Assembly (NCBI GenBank): GCA_013399875.1
Contig: VXAZ01003271.1
Location: 149,129 to 213,128 of the forward strand
Direction: 5' to 3'
DNA from: Gymnorhina tibicen
Taxonomy: Eukaryota; Chordata; Aves; Passeriformes; Artamidae
DNA: 64,000 bases
Shown in pieces: positions 1 to 11,690 of this stretch (the first letter of the stretch is position 1; every line of letters starts with the position of its first letter). The notes under the pieces were generated by a model. It had not been told where the DNA came from and did no database searches. It saw only the letters and a list, made by a program, of their open reading frames with translations. Position numbers and translations under genes: made by a program.

Positions 1-2519
1 TCACGGAATCACAGAATAGTCTCAGCCCACCACATTATGTGTGATCCACCTCCTTACCATTTCCAGTCCAAGCAAACTGTTAAGCTGCCTGGATAGTTAA
101 CAGTCAGGTCTGGACAGTATTTCACTTTGGATGTGACAGAAAGGGATGTGTTATCCTCCAGAAGTATCTTCTCTCCTTGCTGACTGGAAGAGCAGAGAAC
201 CAACTGTGTATTATATAATTTCATATCTTTAAATTTTGGGCAGGAGACTCTCATTCCTAAAGCAAAATTTCCTGACTATCTTCACATGGACTTCATTTTG
301 TAGCAACTCCTCTATGCCAAATCATATAATTTGTGTTCTAGTTCCTCGCTGCTCAGAACCTCTGCTTTTCTGTCTCTCTGTAAACATTTCTACATACATA
401 TAAATTACAATACACGCATTTCTTTCATGGCTGTCCTGGAAGTCTACTTAAATTTAAAAGAGTCCAGATATTGTTTCTGGTTTGTCAGTCCAGGCTTGAT
501 TGTGTCTTTTGATTGTAACCTTTCAATAAATGTACAGGCTTTTCTGTATGGAGCTGCACCTACTGAACTGCAATAACTTTGTTGCCAAAAGAACACAGCT
601 GATGTGGTGCTGTATTCTTTTTCTCTTTATAACTGAGGTTGAGTTAGCAAAAAAAAAACCCTGCACTTACTTTCAAAAAATACTCTAAAACCTCAGGTTA
701 TGCCTCTTTGGAACAGGAAACCACTGGGAAGATGCAGTGCCATAAATTCTGTTCACTTAAAATAGCTGGCCTCAGTATGTACTCACAGCAGGAGAGTGCT
801 TTCTACTTGTGCCATGGCTTCACATTTTGACTCTGTGTGTGTGTCCTGTTTTTAGCTGGGATAGACGTAGTTCTCTCCTTAGTAGCTGGTACATGGCTGT
901 GTTTTGGACACTGTGACTGTGTCAGCTACAGCCACAGCATCCCTGAAGCAGGAACCTTACTGTCCCCCAGGGTATTTTCTGACACTACACCCAGTGAATA
1001 ATTTCTTCTATGTATGTGCATGCTGGCACAAAGCCCAGGGAGTTCTAAACGTCTCAGACCAGATTCCCACAGCTCTCCTTCTCCACTCTGTACAACTTTT
1101 GGATCTACAAATTTTTGTCATTAAAAAAAAGAAAAATCAAATCAAAACAAAACACATTCCCACAAACTCTATTGAGTTCCTAAAGCTTTTAGTTCTCCTT
1201 CACTTCCAGTGTTGGAGAGAATTATAGGCAACAGGAATTAAGTTTTCCTGCTGAGGAAGAAGCCAAGATGGAATCCTGCATGAAATACTAGTTGCCTCCC
1301 ATCAGATTCACCTACCAGTGAACACCTACCTAAAGAGATGACTGAAAATGGAAGCAAATAGTCAAATGTCTCTCACAGAAGGGCTATTTTTCTGATGGCC
1401 TTCAAGAAGTATGTTAAACCAGTACTTTGTAAACATATGCCCTTGAACTGTCATACCTTTTTTGCAATGCTCCTAGCCTGTTCTCATCACTTCACAATCA
1501 TTTTCCCTTTTATTTTATTTAGTGTAGATACTTTCCTATTCACCAACTGACTTATTTTAAAATATTAATGTCAAATTGTGTGGCATTTTATATGCAAAAA
1601 CTGTCGTGTTTTTTACATGCTAAATATTATATATATAATATTAATTTCAGGTCACACGTAGCTTTAAATTAATTTCAGAGAAGTAATGATAAAGAGCTTA
1701 TCAGGCTACAATACCCAGCCTAGTGCCTACTGTGTGACTAGACTAAGAATCCTAATGGCAAGAGCACCAGGAAACTTGTCACTGTAACAGATGAGATAAT
1801 ATTATTTCGTATGCAGAATACCTAGACAGCTATATTGAAATAAATACCTAGCAATTAACAAATCTTCTCTTGGCAAGTGCAGTTGGATACCAAATATTCC
1901 GTGCAAATATTCTTTTGCATGGTCTGTGTCCTTCCATTATCTAGAAGAGAGCACATGATGACTCCTAAATCGATTATATTTTTTTAATAAATATGGTCTG
2001 TTTCCAGAGTTATCCGTCTCAGTCCTGGGGGAAGCCACATTTCTAGCTGATTTAGAACACCTTGGAGGTTTTACTCTTTTTTGCATTTTTGTGCTCTAGA
2101 GTCTGGAGTTCACAGTTCTCACAGCTGAACTGTGGCAGCCACTCATCTTGGGAAAACTCAGCAGACAAACAAGCATAATTAAGCACAGATTGCCATGGAA
2201 GTATCCAAGAAGTCCATGGTGGAGTCAACTTTAAGCTGGAGGCTATCACAGCAGGTGAGGAACGCAGGCCAGGTCTCAAGCACGGGACAGCACCAAAGTG
2301 GGCACCAACCTGTGGAGCCTTGGCCCAGCAGTAACCACAGCACAGGCCACCTGAGGAGACTCTTGGCAGAGAGCACGTGGCATGCACTTAAAAATGTAGA
2401 TGCCAAAGCTATTTAGGAACTTTCCATACAAAGGGAGGACATTCAGAAGTAACCCCAATGTGCCAGCACACCGCTAAAACACAGAACGGTCTCAGCACTC
2501 TGAGGAGTCTTAAGCATCT
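1..2519. other. 5' flank of ADAMTS12, no gene recognised
   Basis: AT-rich, CpG-poor sequence with only short open frames that lack codon-like character or recognisable domains. The first 18 bases ('tcacggaatcacagaat') look like the reverse complement of a CR1 terminal repeat, but the following bases do not continue into CR1. A perfect 20-bp AT palindrome lies at 1623-1642. A 73-codon ORF at 2195-2416 starts with ATG but resembles nothing I know. In mammals RXFP3 and SLC45A2 lie on this side of ADAMTS12; neither is visible here. Confidence 0.6.
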
Positions 2520-2755
2520 TAAGAGGAGCTTTAGGTTGGACATCAGGAAGAATTTTTTCCACAAGGAAGGATGATTAGACTCTGGAATGGACTGCCCAGG
2601 GAGGTGGTGAAGTCAGCATCCCTGGAGGTGTTTAAGAAAACACTGGATGTGGCTCTTAGAACCATGGTCTAGCTGACGTTTTGATGTTCAGTCACAGGCT
2701 GGACTCGATGGTCGCAGAGTTCTTTTCCAACCGAACTGACGCTGTGATTCTGTGA
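2520..2755 (+). mobile_element. CR1 LINE 3'-end fragment
   Basis: This is the 3' untranslated end of a CR1 (chicken repeat 1) non-LTR retrotransposon in plus orientation. Diagnostic pieces appear in the CR1 order: a 'tttaggttggacatcaggaa' block, 'ctgcccagggaggtggtgaa', 'atccctggaggtgtttaag', 'ccatggtctag', 'ggactcgatggtc', 'ttttccaacc' and the terminal octamer-type repeat 'tgattctgtga'. The wording resembles the CR1 subfamilies that carry the 'ccatggtctagctgac' phrase. It is 5'-truncated, as most CR1 copies are, and has no coding capacity. It ends within a few bases of the start of the ADAMTS12 CpG island. The family is certain; the subfamily and the exact 5' boundary are not. Confidence 0.9.
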
Positions 2756-3650
2756 GGCAGCCTGGAAACTGGGCTCTGGCTGCTGACCCCGAGGGGCCAT
2801 GGGCTACGGGTGCTTCAGGTGGCGCGAAACCCCCTCCACCCCTTCCCGCCGCATCAGAAAGTGGTGGAAAACGCGTCAAACTCCCGCGTGCCTCCAACCC
2901 TTCTCCAGCGGCTGGGGAACCTCTGCCAGGGCGTGTGCGGGGCTGCGAGGCGCCTTGCCCCGGCCCCTCAGCGCAGACCACCGGCGAGGAGACGCTGCCT
3001 TGCGCGGGCGGCCCTCCCCGAGAGCTGCCGGGGCGAACGCCCCACTTTGGCCACGGTGCAGGGCAGAGGGGGGGCCGGCAGCCCCTCTTGGCGGCCTCTC
3101 CTCTCCTCCCTCCCCGCCGGCCCGGCCCGGTTCGTCCGGCCGCGTTAACCCCGGCGGCTCCGAGGCGGGGGCTCCCGGGAGCTGCTCCCTCCCCACAGCC
3201 CTCCTTCCTCCGCCGGCAGAAACCAGACACCGGGACGGCCCCGCGCAGCGCTTGTGCGGAGCGGCGCCTGTGTCCGGCGGCGCCGGGAGCCGCCCGGCCA
3301 TGCCGCGGCCCCGATAGGCGCCCCGCTCGCAGCTCCCCGCCCGCACCATGCCATGTGTCCCGCGGAGCCGGGCGGCACGCATGGTGTCCCTCTGGCTCCT
3401 CGTCCTCCACGCCCGAGCGCCCTGCCTGGGCAGGGCNCCGCCGAGGGTGCGCTTCCAGCCGGAGCAGCCGCGGCTCCGTGGCGCTGCTCGGGCGGGAAGG
3501 GCGGCGAGCCGGGCCGTGTCGGCCCTCGGTGCTGCCCGGGCGCCCTCGCAGCGCTGCCCTCGGCGCGGCCGGGACGCGCTGCTCCGCGTACTGAGCTCCG
3601 CACCCAGGGCACCGCGCTCTGGCTGCGCCTTCCGCGGCCCCTGGGCACTC
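2756..3650 (+). promoter_or_regulatory. CpG-island promoter of ADAMTS12
   Basis: Roughly 0.9 kb of very GC-rich, CpG-dense sequence in an otherwise AT-rich, CpG-poor window. It surrounds the ADAMTS12 start codon. I see no TATA box close upstream. Several GC-box-like motifs (CCCGCCC near 3336-3342, GGGCGGGA near 3490) fit a TATA-less, Sp1-type promoter. The transcription start cannot be read from sequence but should lie somewhere upstream of 3300 within the island. Long overlapping ORFs on both strands here are products of high GC content (few stops), not genes. One ambiguous base (n) is present at 3437. The upstream edge is set sharply by a CR1 element ending at 2755. Confidence 0.85.
3300..3317 (+). 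promoter_or_regulatory. short upstream ORF (5 codons) in ADAMTS12 leader
   Basis: An ATG at 3300 reads five codons (MPRPR) and stops at TAG 3315-3317, 30 nt before the main ATG at 3348. It is in the same frame as the main ORF, so the TAG also serves as the in-frame upstream stop that supports 3348 as the first usable start of the long frame. If the transcript begins upstream of 3300, this uORF would be translated or leaky-scanned before the main start and could damp translation. That effect is inference; the sequence itself is clear. Confidence 0.55.
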
Positions 3651-3675
3651 ATCGAGTTTGGCTATGTAGATGAAG
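3348..3675 (+). CDS. ADAMTS12: ADAMTS12 exon 1 (signal peptide and start of prodomain), 3' end uncertain
   Basis: ADAMTS12 is a secreted zinc metalloprotease of the ADAMTS family; mammalian work links it to cartilage matrix (COMP) cleavage and anti-angiogenic effects. This exon opens with MPCVPRSRAARM, close to the human ADAMTS12 start. A hydrophobic signal segment follows (about residues 12-20, VSLWLLVLH), then CLGR and VRF (residues 34-36), which sit at the same positions as in the human protein. The start context has A at -3, and an in-frame stop lies 33 nt upstream. The start is well supported; the donor is not. Human-like length predicts an end near residue 43, where the only phase-1 GT (exon end 3477) is very poor. 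The better donor, AAG|GTATTG, ends the exon at 3675, phase 1, with a final G that makes the expected Glu with exon 2. It adds about 66 low-complexity Arg/Ala/Pro residues. A third candidate ends at 3528. The base at 3437 is n, leaving residue 30 unknown. Confidence 0.7.
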
Positions 3676-6600
3676 GTATTGCTAAACCCTGCTTTTTGCT
3701 GATCTTCCTCGTTTAGAGGCAGCTGTCTAAATGCTAGAATCGTTTTGTGCTACTAAACTGCAGAAGTTTACTGTCCTGATTATTTATTTATTTTTAAACA
3801 AGTGATCGCTTCTGTACCAAAGCAGCAGGTGCTGCAGAAGGATTGGTGTTATCAGGGTTCAACACCTGCTGTGAGTTTCTCACACTCAGTGAGGATGGTA
3901 GATTGCAGGTCACACTTCATGTGCGGGATGGGTCTCTTTGAGGCTGCCCTCACAGTTGGGTTTTCTCCCTCTTTTGCTGTGAGGAGTGTAACACAGGAAT
4001 TTTATTTTTTATTTTAGTTTTTGCCTGTTTAAGGAAAACAGGAGAAATGGCTCCCAAGGGAGAAAAGTTACGAGTAGTTGGAATACTCTGCCTGGTGGTA
4101 GAAGACCCAAAAGTGTATGAGAAAATTTTGCTTCCTGATACAATCAGCGGCTGTGGTGCTGTCAGGAGAGCTTGAACACAGAAGAGAAAATCTTCTGTAC
4201 CCCTCAGAGATCGTGGAAATGAAAAGTGCTTAAATAAGGTGGCTGAAAAGTGAACTTTTCAATTATCCTGAAGCTGGTTCCTGTTGGATTCACTGAAAGT
4301 GGATGCTAGCAATAATTACATCGCTGTGACACTACGTGGGACAGAACAGGGATGGTTGTGTTAGCATGTAGTAGTTACTTAATTGTCAGGCATTTGGAAA
4401 TGAATATAGAATTAATTTAACTTTCTAGGCATGGAAAACATAGTCTTTTCCAAGAGTTTGCAAATAGCATTGAGTAAAGGGGCAGTTAAAAATGTGGCTA
4501 ATTTTTTGCAAAGGAAGTTTTCTTGCAGTCTGAAGTGTGGACTAAAATTTGTATCTGGTACAACCGAAGTGTTCTGCTCCCTCCACATCTGTGAATGCAA
4601 TAGATGGGACAGTTAGGGATGCCCTTGCTGAGTGTTGAAGGCCTGCACTCTTCCATGGGGCTTTGGAGCTTGGTGGGTTTCCTGGGCACGACGCTTCCTC
4701 ACAAGAATGAGCCACACTATTTCCTATCCCAGGGAGTGGTTTGAAAAGAAGCCAGAGGGCCTGAGGGGCAGATGTACACGAACTACAAAGATGGAGATGA
4801 AACAACGGCAAATGATGATGTGTCACATTTTAAAGGAATTTTGTCAGGGAACATGTTACGTATCTAAAGTAAATTGTGGTTTTCCTGTCATGTGTGACAG
4901 ATCATGTATGTTTGTCTCTTTATCCTAGTTTATTCAATTTGTGTACAGCCCTTCTTAATAAGGCAATTCTCTGCCACGTGTGGTGAATTTGAATCCACAG
5001 AGGAGCAGAACAGACAGGAGTGGTTTTGAATATTATCAGATGTTCTCAATGATGCAGAATTGGGAAGGTCTGCAGGGAAAATTTCTCTGACAACTTAAAC
5101 AGTACTTGGGCTCCTCAAACAAGTATGAAGGGCCTGAACGTTGCCTGTCCTGTGTGCCCAGAGGGCCTGAGCAGACACTGTGATGGCAGAGCAAAGTCCT
5201 GACCCGAGTGTGTGCTGCTCATTGCCCTGCTTCAGTCTTGTTCACAGCACCAATGCAAGCCAGCATGCCCGGGCTGTAGTTCTGGAAAGACAAAACATTC
5301 TCTGGAGCTACACAGCCACTTTTCCTGGCCTGTAAATCCTGAGCAGTGTCCACTCAACAGGCAGGACTTCGTTGGAGTGGAGAGTATGCTGGGTGTCCAA
5401 GGAGATGCCACCACCACGGCTTGTCAGTGGCAGTGGCATTTATTCCTTCCATTTATGTTTGCTGCTGCAAAGTTTTATGTGAACTTGTGGTGTTCTAATA
5501 GGAATTCATGTTACTATAGGACAATAGAGGCATTCAGCGTTGAAGGATGCAGCCCTTAATTTTGAGCAGTCTGAGTTGCATGCATTTAGTTCTTTCCTAG
5601 AATGGCAGAAAGGAATCATCAAAATTGTACCTCCTGTCTTTGTTTTAAACTCTTCTCCAGGCGGAAACTATGCTTTCTTAGGCTTAGTGTGGAGTTCAGT
5701 AAATTTTTCTGTTATAGCTAGAATTGCCTTTGCTAACTTTTACCAGACAGTCTAGACAAAAATGTACTGATAGTGATTGCTTGCAGAAATATTGTTAGCC
5801 TCATCCTGTTAGACTTTTGTGTTGTAATCTTATTCCCTCTGGTGTTTTGAAGGCTTTTAAATAATTCATTTCTGCAGTTATATTACAGTATATTATTATT
5901 GCAGCATAATTCCCCTTTCCAGTGACTAAACAAGTATTTAACGAGTGGGTGGAAGTTCAGCTTCTCTGCCTTGATAATCCAATGCTTCAGCATTATTTTC
6001 CACCTTACTTATGTTGATGGTCTACTTTTCTTTAACTTCTATACACTAATTGCTGTAGCGATGAAGTAAGAAGCTTCCTTGAATAGTTTTAAATCCAAAA
6101 CCACGAGTCTTTGGTCTTGCATGGAGTTTAGCAGTTAAGCCACAACAAATTAAGTTCAAGACATCAGGCAGAGGAAGATCGCCCAGTGACAGCAAATGAG
6201 TAAGTTTTCCTTCAGGCATTTAGTTTGACTATTTAATGAGTTGTGCTGAAAACCATAGAAATCGGGGCGTGGTCTTGCAGCATTCTCTGTTAGCCTGTCT
6301 TTGCTAGCACAGTATGGGATGTGGGGCTTCCAAGAAGTCTTACAATTTAACATCTGCAGATAAGCTGTATTTTCAGGTGTTTCTTACCTCTTCTACCTGC
6401 CTTTTTTTTGCTTCACTCTGGAGCGTGAAGAAAGGGGAACCTTGGTTTAGCTTCAGCTGCTGAATTACCAGGCATCTGGCACCTTTTGTGCTGTTTAGAG
6501 ACTGTGCCAACTGCAGGCATGGAGCTGTGCTCTGAGTTTCCAGTGTCTCAGTCCCCTTATGTGGACACGGGCAGATGTCTCTCAGAACTTGTGGTAGGGA

Positions 6601-8055
6601 TTAGTGTCTATGTTGTCAAGAACTGCCACTGTGAAGGCCCAAAACCCCACTGCTGTGGCTTGTCCTGTGAAGGCTCCCAGTCACTGTAGGCTGGTGGGAA
6701 GGCTTGTTTAAAAAGAAATCTGTGTGTGAGAGAATAAGCTTGCTTCTGAAGTAAAGTTGCCGCTGAGACACGGACAGATTTCTGATGTAGTTGTGTATGT
6801 GCTGGGAAGCGGGGGTTTTTCGTGTTTTGTTTTGCTTTCTTTTCAGTTGGAAGTGTTTCAGTGCACGTGTCTCAGGGGTCCATGGCCTGAGGAAATGCAA
6901 GCAGCCATGTCTTAAACTGCAGCTAATGAGGACAAATGAGATGTGTTCCTTCCTGAAGGAGATGAATCCAGACAGCTGTCTGCTTAGGCAGGGCTTCTCC
7001 TCTGTGGCTTTGAAGGTGCAGGCAGCGGAGGGAGAAGTGCCTTTAAAAGGATTGCCTAACCAGACCTAGTCTGGAAGTAGCTGGAACAGGCTAATTGCTT
7101 TGTTAAGCAGCTTAGTTAATGAATGCGGTGTAGTCACTTCATGTGTAAGTGGCTGGGACTTTGGGAATGAAGAGCAACTCCGGGTAAAGAAGAACTGGAT
7201 TAATGTGTGTCATCATAACTTCTTTCTAATTAAATATGTTCATACTGTCATTTCTTGGGTAGAATTCAAGTATGCCAGCAGATCTGGCCCTTAGGGTATG
7301 AGTTCTTATGGATTGTGTTTTACATGGATTTGTGTTATTTGTGTGAGGCTTTCGCGTTTCACAGTAATTTAAAAAAAATAAAATTGGGTAGAGGTGGTGT
7401 TTCTGCTGTATCTTCTTATGTATGCTTTCCCTGTTGTAGCAGGGGACAACAATGTCAATATCTCTCTTCCCCTGCTAGATCTTGACAAGTGATAAGATTT
7501 CCAATCTTACCCTGCTTGGAACTCCTTACACAAAAGACCATGATTACTTCATTCTCTTCAAACCCTTCTTTGAAATTCTGAATCTGCAGCTGCAGCAGCT
7601 GCTAAAGCTGATGCTGCAGAGGTGCTGTTAGTACAAATAATCAAGCCAATCGGTGTTCTCTTCACATTTGTGTATTTGCAAGGTTCTCTGGTCAGATTTT
7701 TGGACGTGTGAAGATGATTGCCTTGATCAGAGTATCATGTCCTGGAGACCTAAGGCATGGAGGGTTCCCAGCCCTTGTGGGATTGGGAAGGGTGTGACAG
7801 TCAGTCTTTTATATGAATGGTGACAAAATATTTGAAAGGAGGAATGTTTAGCTTCTAAACTGAGTGTTACAATGGGAGAATAGAAAGCCTGAATGAGGAA
7901 TGTATTCCATGGTCCTCTGTGCACTGCCTGCCTTTGTGTCAGTAGGATGTTGTGGTAAATTGCATTCTTGAGTTTCCCTTTAAACTGTGTAAGATCTGAA
8001 TAGCCTAGCACTCACCCTAGTTTTGTTTCCTTTTTTTTTTTTCCCTTTCTCTCAG
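3676..8055 (+). other. ADAMTS12: ADAMTS12 intron 1
   Basis: About 4.4 kb between exon 1 and exon 2, using the 3675 donor. It ends in a strong acceptor: a long pyrimidine tract (8021-8053) and CAG at 8053-8055. The sequence is T-rich on the plus strand. I see no CR1 copy or RNA gene. An isolated 43-codon ORF lies at 4047-4178. A CAG/CTG-rich patch lies around 7580-7625. Nothing else is recognisable. Confidence 0.75.
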
Positions 8056-8417
8056 AGCAATTTGTGAAGACAGTGCAAGAATACCATGTGGTTCATCCTG
8101 CAAGAGTAGATGCAAGTGGGCATTTTCTTTCTTTTAATCTACATCACCACATCTCAAGCCCAAGGAAGAAGAGAGATCTCGGAAAAAGTGAAAATGTGGT
8201 ATATTACAAAATTAATCATGAGGAGAAGGATCTGTTTTTTAACTTGACTGTCCACATGGGATTTCTTTCCCATAACTATGTAGTAGAAAGGAGGCGTGGC
8301 AACCACACCAGTGCGAAGATTTCAACTCACTCAGGAGTCCATTGCCACTTCCTTGGCACAGCATGGCAGCCCAGCTCCGGCAGCGGGACAGCAGCGATCA
8401 GCACGTGCAGTGGGCTG
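8056..8417 (+). CDS. ADAMTS12: ADAMTS12 exon 2 (prodomain)
   Basis: This exon encodes most of the first half of the ADAMTS12 prodomain. After the split codon (AG at 8056-8057) the frame reads QFVKTVQEYHVVHPARVDAS, then GHFLSF, PRKKRDLG, VYYKINHEEKDLFFNLTV, GFLSHNYVVERRRGN, and ends TAAISTCSGL. The blocks RVDASGHFLS, RKRDL, YYxIxHEEKDLFFNLTV and GTAA(L/I)S are the conserved ADAMTS12 prodomain pattern and separate it from other family members; ADAMTS7 is the closest alternative. Two N-glycosylation sequons are visible (NLT and NHT). The acceptor is ctcag|AG after a long T/C tract, and the donor is ctg|gtaagt, a perfect consensus, ending in phase 0. The reading frame is intact with no frameshift or stop. 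The prodomain keeps the enzyme latent until cleavage in the secretory pathway. Confidence 0.93.
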
Positions 8418-11034
8418 GTAAGTGGTGTGACCTTCACTGGGGTTCTGAGCTATTTCTGCTGTCATTAGAGCTGAGCTGGTATGAATATGTCTGTGAAGGA
8501 CCTGGATGAGCCAGTCTGATACCTTACTAACTTGGAAAGAAGGTTTAATTCTATGGATGTCGTTTGGATTTCTGGAAGAAACAGAAAGTCAAGAGGTAAT
8601 GCTGAGGCCCCTTAGCATGTACTTTTAGCTAGGTTTATGCTTTTTTGGTGATCTGGACAGAAGGTTTCTATCACTCATACAGCTTGAAGCCATCCAAATA
8701 CCGAGTCATCGCTTTGATTCTGGTAGTAGCTGGATTGCCTTTCCAATGCATCTGGGTATGAGCTTCTGTTCTGTTTTCCTCTAAAAGGAATGTAGCTCAA
8801 GTGCACTGAAACTGCTCTGTGAATCGAACCCACAGGTGGTGGGTTGGGAAAACGCAATCGTTTCCTTATGAAGTGCACTGCAGCTTCAGACATAAATGAT
8901 AGGTTAGGTGCAACTTTAGCCAGAGCTTTGAATTCAAGCCTTAACCACTGCTAGGTATCTCTCATGTCAAAGAGCACTTCTAAGGCTGGAGCTTGGAGTC
9001 GAACATTTTTCAGTATCCTGTGGTTCACACTGAGACAAGGAGATGGAAGGAGATGGAAACTTTTTTTTTTTCCCCGTGCTTTGTTTTTTTTATTCACAGC
9101 CATAGCTTAGGTTTCTGTTTGTGCTAGAGCATGAGGCTGAGTATGCCTTGTCAGGAGGGGAAGAAGAAACAAACTGCCTGAGCATGAAGGGGATGTAGGG
9201 AGCTGTGTAAAATGGCATGTATGATCTGTGAGAGGCAAAACCCAAAGGGTTTGTGGAGTGTGCAGGCAGAGTTGATGATGAAATGCGTGCAGCGTGCGTG
9301 TGCTCTCATGCCTTGATCCTGAAGTGGCGAATGGCAGCGTTGGAAAGCACATGAAGCAGGGGACTGATGCCTTTTGGCCAACACATCTCAAGTCTGCAGC
9401 AGGCTGGCGTCTGATGTTTCATTTTTGAGCCTGAACACCAAGATGATTATGTGTAAAGTGTAACCTTTCCCTGCCAATCTGTCAGTATCAAAGTGTGTTC
9501 CTTGCTGTAGAGCTGTATGAAGCTTTCAGTAAATATGGAAAGTCAGTCTTCTGGTGGTGTGTGAGAAACGACGTGAAGACAGCCCTGGTATATATGAAAC
9601 AGGAAACTTTGGAGTCTTACACAAGTGCTGATAACAGTTTTGGCATGTTTCCTGGAGAAACAAACCATTGCTTGAGGCCAGAAGTTTCAGTCCCGCAGGC
9701 ATGAAGATCAGGGGTTTTCTAAGTAACACTTCTAGTGGGGACCAACTTATCAAAATTTCCCCGAAACATGTTTTGATCATACAGGGTCAGTAAGTAAAAG
9801 GAGATATGATGATACAAGTAGTTCCTTTGGTTGTTTTGTCTTGTGCTTTACCAAAATGTCTTTGTTAGTTTTCATTAGGATGAGAGCTTGAAAAGTGAGG
9901 TGCTAGATTTCATTATGTCTTTGGAAGTATTTAGTCTGCAACAAGAACTAAAAAAAAAAATCTCAATTTGCATTTTAAATTCAGCTTGGTAGTATCCTTT
10001 AAAGTTATCCTTTCATTTGTATTACAAACTTTTTGACTTCTATTTTCACTTGAAGGTTTTGATAAAACACTTGTATCAGAAAAATACTGTTGTGATTTTG
10101 TGTTCTCATCCTGCCACAAAATGAAACTTTGAAAATATATAATCATAAATTGATTCAGGTTGAGTAAATGAGCTTTGCCTCTGGGTAAGAACATGATGGT
10201 TTTGATGTGATGATTTTTGAAGTCCAGAAGTTGCTGCTCTGAAGAGGTTGCAGTAAGAGTTGGGTCTGTATCTTGATTCCTCTGGGTGACACACGCTGGG
10301 GAAAGGTGATTTCATTTGCTTTTACCCTGAAAGTTTTCCAAAAGATCCAGTGTCATAGGAGAACGTCTACTGATGAATAATTTTGCCAGCTATGAGGAAT
10401 GCAATCTGGTTTTCATAATAAAAACCTAACATTTCTTAAACTTTTTTTGTTTGTGGTGGTCTCCACATTTCTGAGCTCTAGTGTTGATTTATTTTCGTTC
10501 TGGTGAATGCCAATTTTTTGCTCGTCAGCATCAAGTCTATTTCTGTCTTTTTTTCTTTCTGGGGTGAGTTGTGTTTTCTGTTGAAGAGATTTTTTTCTGT
10601 TTATTCCTGTGAAGGAGGGAAGGAGGACAAAGGGGAAGTGAGAAAAGGTAAACACAGTGAAATTAGAGAAATTTACTTTAGATACTAAACCTATGGCATG
10701 AGGAGAAATTGATAGCTTGTTTACTGTAGTAAAACTGTGCTGATATGCTCAAGCTTCATAACCCAAGAGCTGGTGAAAACCACTGTCTTAGCTTTCAAAT
10801 ACTGGGAACAGGAATGTTAGTGATGTTCCTTCCCTGGTGCTGTTTTGTCTTGACACTTCACATACATCATAAAATGAAAGCCTACTGTGCTTTCATTGCT
10901 GAAGCATTTCTTAATAAGGTCAATGAAGCACCAGTTTATCATGGTAATGAATGACAGGAAACTCTGTGATCCCTAAACTTCTAACGTTTGGCTTTCTTAG
11001 TCATAGGAGCTGCTAAAAACAATAATATAATATA

Positions 11035-11059
11035 ATTTTCCAGTATAATACTGGAAAAT
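11035..11059. repeat. near-perfect inverted repeat (12-bp arms, 1-nt spacer)
   Basis: The arms attttccagtat and atactggaaaat are exact reverse complements separated by a single A. It can form a cruciform or hairpin. The location is intronic and no function is evident. Confidence 0.8.
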
Positions 11060-11650
11060 ACTGATTTGATTAAATAAATACGTTTTATGGAATATCCCTT
11101 CAGTTTTAATTTTTAGTGTGGAATGGTTGCATTATTATTTTGTAATTTTGTCCAAGTGAATTGCTTAAGAATATGTCATGTTTTTCATCCCTGTTTTACA
11201 AATGGTGGCCTGAATTGGAGCAATATAAAATCCTAAAAATGCCTGAGGGAGGGGAATCCTAGTTTTAGTCCTCTTGCTGGAATGACTTTTTCTCATGTCA
11301 GGTCTGTTTGGTTTGTATTGACAGTTTCTTAATTTCCAGGACGATAGTGGTATGTGAGAACCAAACAAAGATGTGTGGTGTAGGTTTGTGTTTGTCATAA
11401 AAATCACTTACACACTGCACTGAAAACATAGAAAATAGATCTCCCTTGCATTTTCACTTTGAAATATTTTCCTACTTCCCTTGGCATTACACAGGCATTG
11501 CTGATGTACTTTGTATGTTCCTGAAATGGCCTGCAAGGGAGATAACAGAGTGATAGCTGTGAGATATAAGAATGGGTGGCACGGTTATTGTGTGACATTG
11601 TTCTTTTTAAAAAAAAAGGTAACTGTCTCTCTGTTTTCAAAAGTATACAT

Positions 11651-11690
11651 GGAAAAAAATCAGTCATAAAGGAAAAAAATCAGTCATAAA
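11651..11690. repeat. perfect 20-bp tandem duplication
   Basis: Two adjacent identical copies of a 20-bp unit beginning ggaaaaaaatcagtcataaa, at 11651-11670 and 11671-11690. Perfect identity suggests a recent slippage or duplication event, or an assembly artefact. Confidence 0.9.

Noticed and set aside
1..25. Possible minus-strand CR1 terminal repeat at the window edge (tcacggaatcacagaat).
   Set aside because: Only about 18 bases agree and the following sequence does not continue into the CR1 body. Too short to call.
2688..3652. Several long overlapping ORFs on both strands (up to 280 codons) around the CpG island.
   Set aside because: They overlap each other in many frames, are Arg/Pro/Ala/Gly-rich, and follow from the scarcity of stop codons in GC-rich sequence. 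Only the frame starting at 3348 matches a known protein.
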